From the NCBI RefSeq assembly GCF_900104255.1, contig NZ_FNKZ01000001.1, positions 1,952,001 through 2,016,000 of the forward strand: 64,000 nucleotides of DNA, written 5' to 3'. This stretch comes from Pseudoxanthomonas sp. CF385. Its GTDB lineage: Bacteria > Pseudomonadota > Gammaproteobacteria > Xanthomonadales > Xanthomonadaceae. The notes below the pieces were generated by a model, which worked only from the letters and a program-made list of their open reading frames with translations, did not search any database and was not told the origin of the DNA. Numbering within the stretch: position 1 is the first letter of the stretch; the number at the start of each line of letters is the position of its first letter. Positions 59,726 through 64,000 of this stretch are shown here, piece after piece. A program made the position numbers and the translations under genes.

Positions 59726-60922
59726 TCAGCGGTTCTCGGGCTTCGGCTGGGCCTCGGTCACCGGCTGCACCTTGTTGTTCACCACCACTTCGGCATCGTT
59801 GCGCAGCTTGAGCAGGCCCGTGGTCGCCACGCGCTCGCCGGGCTTCAGGCCCTCGGTGACCGCGATCAGGTCGCCGCGGGTGGCGCCCGTCTTCACGAAG
59901 CGCTGGCGCACCACCAGCTTCTTGCCGGTCAGCGGGTTGCCCTGCATGTCCTTCTCGCCTTCGGCGCGCTGTACTTCCTGGATCACGTACACGGCGTTGC
60001 CGTACGGGTTGAAGCTGATCGCGGTCTGCGGCACCACCACGACCTTGCGGCTGTCGCCGGTGTCGAAGCCGACGTGCGCGAACGCACCCGGGCGCAGGTT
60101 GTATTCGCCGTTGTCCAGCGTGGCCTGCACCTTGAAGTTGCGGGTGGCTGCATCGACCTGCGGTTCGACGGCGGTCACCTTGCCTTCGAAGACCTGGCCC
60201 GGTAGCGCGTCGACGGTGGCGCGGATGGCCGTGCCCGGCAGCACCTGGCCGACCTGGCGCTCGGGCAGGGTGAAGTCGAGGTAGATGGGGTCCAGGGCCT
60301 GCAGGCTGACGATGGGATCGCCCGGGTTGATGAACTGGCCCAGGTTGACCTGGCGGATGCCGAGCACGCCGTCGAACGGCGCACGGATGGTCTTCTGCGC
60401 GATCAACGCACGCTGCGCCTCGACCTGTGCGAGCGACGTGGCCGCCACTGTGGCGCGCTCCTCGGCCTCGGCCTGCGAGACCAGCTTGTCGCGTGCCAGC
60501 GCCTGCCAGCGGTCGCGCTGGACGGCGGCCAGCTTGGACGAGGCTTCCAGCGACTTCAGCACCGCCAGTTCATTGGCCGTGTTGAGCTGGGCCAGCACCG
60601 TGCCGGCCTTGACCGGCTTGCCCACGTCGATCGACAGGCTGCGCACGACGCCGCCCGCCTCGGTGGTGACATCCGTGCCGTTGATCGCGACGAACGTACC
60701 CACGGCCTGCTGCGCGTCGACCCATTCCTCTTCCTTGGCCGTCCAGTCCGTCACCGTGGAGGCGGGCTGCGGCATGTTGTCGAAGAAGCCGTTCAACAAG
60801 TTGCCCATGACCGCCTTGGCGATGAATACGCCACCGAAGACGAGCACCACCGCGATAAGCATGAGGCTCATGCGCAGGGGCGTGGAGGGCTTTTTCCGTG
60901 CGTTGGGGTCTTTCCGTGTCAT
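59726..60922 (-). CDS. RND efflux periplasmic adaptor (membrane fusion protein)
   Basis: A 398-residue adaptor joining the pump to an outer-membrane channel. One N-terminal membrane segment (about 17-39, MSLMLIAVVLVFGGVFIAKAV) anchors it. The lipoyl/barrel-sandwich halves are VTTEAGGVVRSLSIDVGKPVKAG and TIRAPFDGVLGIRQVNLGQFINPG, linked by an alpha-hairpin (about 110-170). The beta-barrel follows. No lipobox is present. It is the first gene of the pump operon. Confidence 0.93.
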   Translation of the reverse strand: MTRKDPNARKKPSTPLRMSLMLIAVVLVFGGVFIAKAVMGNLLNGFFDNMPQPASTVTDWTAKEEEWVDAQQAVGTFVAINGTDVTTEAGGVVRSLSIDVGKPVKAGTVLAQLNTANELAVLKSLEASSKLAAVQRDRWQALARDKLVSQAEAEERATVAATSLAQVEAQRALIAQKTIRAPFDGVLGIRQVNLGQFINPGDPIVSLQALDPIYLDFTLPERQVGQVLPGTAIRATVDALPGQVFEGKVTAVEPQVDAATRNFKVQATLDNGEYNLRPGAFAHVGFDTGDSRKVVVVPQTAISFNPYGNAVYVIQEVQRAEGEKDMQGNPLTGKKLVVRQRFVKTGATRGDLIAVTEGLKPGERVATTGLLKLRNDAEVVVNNKVQPVTEAQPKPENR

Positions 60923-61151
60923 GGGGAGGTCTTCGGCAGGTCAGGGAGGTCGTCAGGGCGACGAACGGGCGGGGGCCGGTTCGACAGCATGAAGCGCCGG
61001 ATTATCACGGTTTGAGACGCCGGCTAGAAGTGCGGTGCGTTTACCAGGCCTGCCTCGGTGTTCAAGGGGCGGGGCGAGGCCGACCGTCGACACGGCGAAA
61101 GCGGTCCATCGCGGTCAGGTACAGGATCGCGATGCCCTCGACACAAAGAAA

Positions 61152-61174
61152 AAGCCCCGGCAGGGCCGGGGCTT
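61152..61174 (-). terminator. Terminator after the second RND gene
   Basis: AAGCCCCGGC / GCCGGGGCTT, 10 bp, 3-base loop; read leftward it is followed by TTTCTTTGTG, 20 bp after the stop at 61194. Confidence 0.8.
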
Positions 61175-61193
61175 CGTTCCATCCGCAGTGCGC

Positions 61194-64000
61194 TCAGCGG
61201 GACGCCGGCTTGCCCTGTTCCTCCAGGAACTCCTTGGAGGGCTCGTCCATCCTGTCGCCCAGCATGCGCCGCACCGATACGAAGAACACCGGAATCAGCA
61301 ACAGGCCCAGGAACGTGGCGAACATCATGCCGCCGATGACACCGGTGCCGATGGCGTGGCGGGCATTGGCGCCGGCGCCGGTGGAGATGGCCATCGGCAG
61401 CACGCCCATGATGAACGCGAAGGAGGTCATCAGGATCGGGCGGAAGCGCAGGTGCGAGGCCGAGATCACCGCTTCGCGCAGGGTCTTGCCCTGCTTGCGC
61501 TCCATCACCGCGAACTCGACGATCAGGATCGCGTTCTTCGCCGCCAGGCCGATGATGGTGATCAGGCCGATCTTGAAGAACAGGTCGTTCGACAGCCCGC
61601 GCAGCATGGTGAAGGCCAGGGCGCCCAGGGCGCCGAGCGGCACCACCAGCAGCACGGCGACCGGGATCGACCAGCTTTCGTACAACGCGGCCAGGCAGAG
61701 GAACACCACCACGATCGACAGCACCATCAGCAGGGTGGCGCTGTTGCCGGCCAGGATTTCCTGGTACGACATGCCGCTCCAGTCGTAACCGAAGCCCTGC
61801 GGAAGCTGGTCGGTGACGATGTGCTCCATCGTGGTCATCGCCTGGCCCGAGGAACTGCCGGGCGCCGCGGAGCCGTTGATGTTCACCGCCGAGTAGCCGT
61901 TGTAGCGCGACAGCGACGGCGGCACCGAGGCCCAGTTCGATTGCACCACATTGGAGAGCGGGATCATCGCGCGCCCGCCGCTGGCGTCGGTCTGCTGGCT
62001 GCTGGGCGTGTAGATGCGGCCCAGCGATTCCGCACCCGTGCGGTAGGCGGCATCGGCACGCATGTTCACGCGCTTGATGCGGCCCTCATAGAAGAAGTCG
62101 TTGACGTACACCGGCGCCAGCATCAGCTGGATGCCGTTGTAGATGTCGCTCACCGACAGGCCCATCGCCTGCGCCTGCACGCGGTCCACGTGCAGTTGCA
62201 ACTGGGGCGCGTTCTCCAGTGTGTTGGGACGTACGGCCATCAGGCTCTGGTCCTGGGCGGCCGCACCCAGCAGCTGGTTGCGCGCCGCCATCAGGGCTTC
62301 CTCGCCCAACCCGGCCCGGTCCTGCAGCCACATGTCGAAGCCGCCGAACTGGCCCAGGCCCTGGATCGTCGGCAGGTTCACCACGAAGATCTGCGCGCCC
62401 TTGATGCCGTAGAAGCGCTGGTTGGCCTGCTGGATGAACTCCGGCACGGTGACGTCGCGCTCGTCCCAGGGCTTGAGCCGGATGAAGGCCATGCCGACGT
62501 TCTCGCCGCGGCCGAGGAAGCTGAAACCGGCCACTTCCATGACGCCGTCGAAGCCGTCCATCTGCTGCAGCGTGCCGCGGACCTGGTTGAACACCTGCTT
62601 GGTCTTCTGCAGCGAGTTGCCGGGCGGCAGCTGCACGATGGCCAGCGCGTAGCCCTGGTCTTCCTCCGGCACGAAGCTGCTCGGCAGCCGGGTGAACATG
62701 AAACCCGCCAGGACGGTCAACAACGCGAAGACCACCATCCAGCGAGGCGCGTGCTTGATGGCCGCGCCGATGTGGCCCACGTAGGTCTTCTCGAGCTTGC
62801 CGTAGTACTTCTCGAACGTACGGAAGATGATGTTCTTCTTCTCGTGGCTGTCGTGTTCGTGCTGCTTGAGGAAGGTCGCGCACAGCGCCGGCGTGAAGCC
62901 CAGCGCCAGGAAGGCAGAGAACGCCATCGAGATGGCGATGGTCAGCGCGAACTGCTTGTAGATCTCGCCCGACGCGCCGCCCTGCAGGGCGGACGGGATG
63001 AACACCGCCGCCAGCACCACGGTGATGGCGATCACCGCGCCGGTGATCTGGCCCATCGCCTTGATCGTCGCCTCGCGCGGCGGCAGCTTCTCTTCGGCCA
63101 TGATGCGTTCGACGTTCTCGATCACCACGATGGCGTCGTCGACCACGATGCCGATGGCGAGCACCAGGGCGAACATCGTCAACTGGTTGATGGTGAAGCC
63201 GATCAGGCTCAGGCCCCAGAACGTGCCGAGCAGCGCGACCGGGATGACGAGGGTGGGGATGATGGTGGCGCGGAAGTTCTGCAGGAACACCAGCATCACC
63301 AGGAACACCAGGATCACGGCCTCGACCAGCGTCTTGACCACTTCCTCGATCGAGATCTTGACGAAGGTGGTGGTGTCGTACGGCGAGAACCAGCTCACGC
63401 CCGGCGGGAAGCTGGGCGCCAGCTCGTCCATCTTCGCGCGCACCGCGTCCGCCACGTTCAGCGCATTGGCGCCCGGCAGCAACTGGATGGCGAAGGCGCC
63501 GACCGGCTTGCCGTTGAACTGGGTGTCGAAGCCGAAGTTCTGCGCGCCGAACTCGACCCGGGCCACGTCCTTCAGGCGGACGGTGGAGCCATCGCTGTTG
63601 GCGCGCAGGATGATCTGCTCGAACTGCTGGGGCGTCGTGAAGCGGCCCTCGGCGGAGACCGTGGCCGTGAACGCCTGGCCTTCCGGCGCCGGGTCGGAAC
63701 CGACGGAGCCGGCCGCGAACTGCACGTTCTGGCCACGCACCGCGGTGAGGACTTCGGTGGCCGACAGATTGAAGCCCTGCAGCTTGCCGGGGTCCAGCCA
63801 CAGGTTCATGGCGTACTCGGAACCGAAGTGCTGGGTACTGCCGACGCCCGGCACGCGCGCGATCTGGTCGAGCACGCGCGATGCGACGATGTCGTTCAGG
63901 CGGTTGCGGTCGATGCTCGGGTTGTCGGACTGCAGGCCCACCACCATCAGGAAGCCGGCATTGGCCTTCGCGACCACGACGCCTTGCGCGGTGACTTCGC
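61194..64000 (-). CDS. RND efflux pump permease (AcrB/MexB-like), 5' end outside window
   Basis: About 935 residues of an HAE1 pump are visible; the first roughly 110-120 lie beyond the right edge, since the first visible codons (EVTAQGVVVAKANAGFLMVVG) match AcrB near residue 120. TM4 has GIVVDDAIVVIENVERIMAEE with the Asp pair, and the end has GLAAKNAILIVEFAVMERKQGK. It is closer to AcrB/MexB/SmeE than the pump at 56533, which is a different branch. Its adaptor is expected upstream, outside the window. Confidence 0.93.
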   Translation of the reverse strand, partial: EVTAQGVVVAKANAGFLMVVGLQSDNPSIDRNRLNDIVASRVLDQIARVPGVGSTQHFGSEYAMNLWLDPGKLQGFNLSATEVLTAVRGQNVQFAAGSVGSDPAPEGQAFTATVSAEGRFTTPQQFEQIILRANSDGSTVRLKDVARVEFGAQNFGFDTQFNGKPVGAFAIQLLPGANALNVADAVRAKMDELAPSFPPGVSWFSPYDTTTFVKISIEEVVKTLVEAVILVFLVMLVFLQNFRATIIPTLVIPVALLGTFWGLSLIGFTINQLTMFALVLAIGIVVDDAIVVIENVERIMAEEKLPPREATIKAMGQITGAVIAITVVLAAVFIPSALQGGASGEIYKQFALTIAISMAFSAFLALGFTPALCATFLKQHEHDSHEKKNIIFRTFEKYYGKLEKTYVGHIGAAIKHAPRWMVVFALLTVLAGFMFTRLPSSFVPEEDQGYALAIVQLPPGNSLQKTKQVFNQVRGTLQQMDGFDGVMEVAGFSFLGRGENVGMAFIRLKPWDERDVTVPEFIQQANQRFYGIKGAQIFVVNLPTIQGLGQFGGFDMWLQDRAGLGEEALMAARNQLLGAAAQDQSLMAVRPNTLENAPQLQLHVDRVQAQAMGLSVSDIYNGIQLMLAPVYVNDFFYEGRIKRVNMRADAAYRTGAESLGRIYTPSSQQTDASGGRAMIPLSNVVQSNWASVPPSLSRYNGYSAVNINGSAAPGSSSGQAMTTMEHIVTDQLPQGFGYDWSGMSYQEILAGNSATLLMVLSIVVVFLCLAALYESWSIPVAVLLVVPLGALGALAFTMLRGLSNDLFFKIGLITIIGLAAKNAILIVEFAVMERKQGKTLREAVISASHLRFRPILMTSFAFIMGVLPMAISTGAGANARHAIGTGVIGGMMFATFLGLLLIPVFFVSVRRMLGDRMDEPSKEFLEEQGKPASR

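Noticed and set aside
56884..59811. 975-codon open frame on the plus strand opposite the RND permease
   Set aside because: Composition rich in His, Gln, Arg and Ala is that of an antisense shadow; the RND gene is complete with motifs.
60923..61141. Hidden gene or small RNA between the two RND loci
   Set aside because: No frame with family likeness and no clear promoter; only a weak GATAAT-like element for the adaptor gene.

Overview
The window is a 64 kb stretch of GC-rich chromosome from a gammaproteobacterium of the family Xanthomonadaceae/Lysobacteraceae, most likely Pseudoxanthomonas or a close relative. The basis is protein style and gene content: a MetH split into two genes behind an ArsR-methyltransferase regulator, a YtrA-type GntR/ABC operon, a purB-VOC-MBL-roxA cluster, a subclass B3 metallo-beta-lactamase and many lipoproteins. 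Species cannot be fixed from the sequence alone. I see no rRNA, tRNA, CRISPR array, prophage, insertion sequence or integrase. Coding density is high and the region reads as core chromosome with small accessory cassettes.

Layout. 0-8 kb: a cut-off ArsR regulator divergent from trhO, then selO, a glutathione S-transferase (GST), a flavin monooxygenase, a Tat-exported carboxylesterase, a BaiN-type flavoprotein and YaeQ. 8-20 kb: cold-shock protein, dbpA, a membrane-anchored RNase with its barstar, an envelope lipoprotein, DUF1801 protein, ZIP transporter, GST, M14 peptidase, POT transporter, rhomboid protease and a lysine/alanine-rich histone-like protein. 20-24.5 kb: GNAT, DUF3298-type lipoprotein, cyclopropane synthase, PilH-type regulator, AcuI, LOG. 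24.5-30.2 kb: the complete 2-oxoglutarate dehydrogenase operon sucA-sucB-lpdA. 30.3-35.3 kb: purB, glyoxalase-fold protein, B3 metallo-beta-lactamase, ribosomal oxygenase roxA and a GNAT fusion, all leftward. 35.4-36.9 kb: fumC.

36.9-41.7 kb holds the most distinctive locus: seven leftward genes (small membrane protein, YtrA-type GntR, ABC ATPase, permease, YggN-type lipoprotein, eight-repeat GIN beta-solenoid protein, second YggN-type lipoprotein). They share one promoter with an overlapping inverted-repeat operator. This looks like a self-regulated envelope-response or export module. 41.8-46.9 kb: exported glutathione peroxidase, an FKBP with duplicated N-domain, ugd, slyX, DUF2058 protein and an MFS permease. 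47-51.7 kb: the SAM/methionine cycle unit sahR-like regulator, metH N-part and metH C-part, with a 30 bp operator touching the start codon. 51.8-56.5 kb: acyl-CoA dehydrogenase, DUF885 lipoprotein, and a divergent NmrA-type/HxlR pair separated by repeated GTAAC sites. 56.5-64 kb: an adaptor plus RND pump, then a second RND pump running off the right edge.

Coordinates and start sites were read by eye. Family names come from recognised motifs and remembered family members, not from searches. Promoter, operator and hairpin calls are sequence-pattern inferences.
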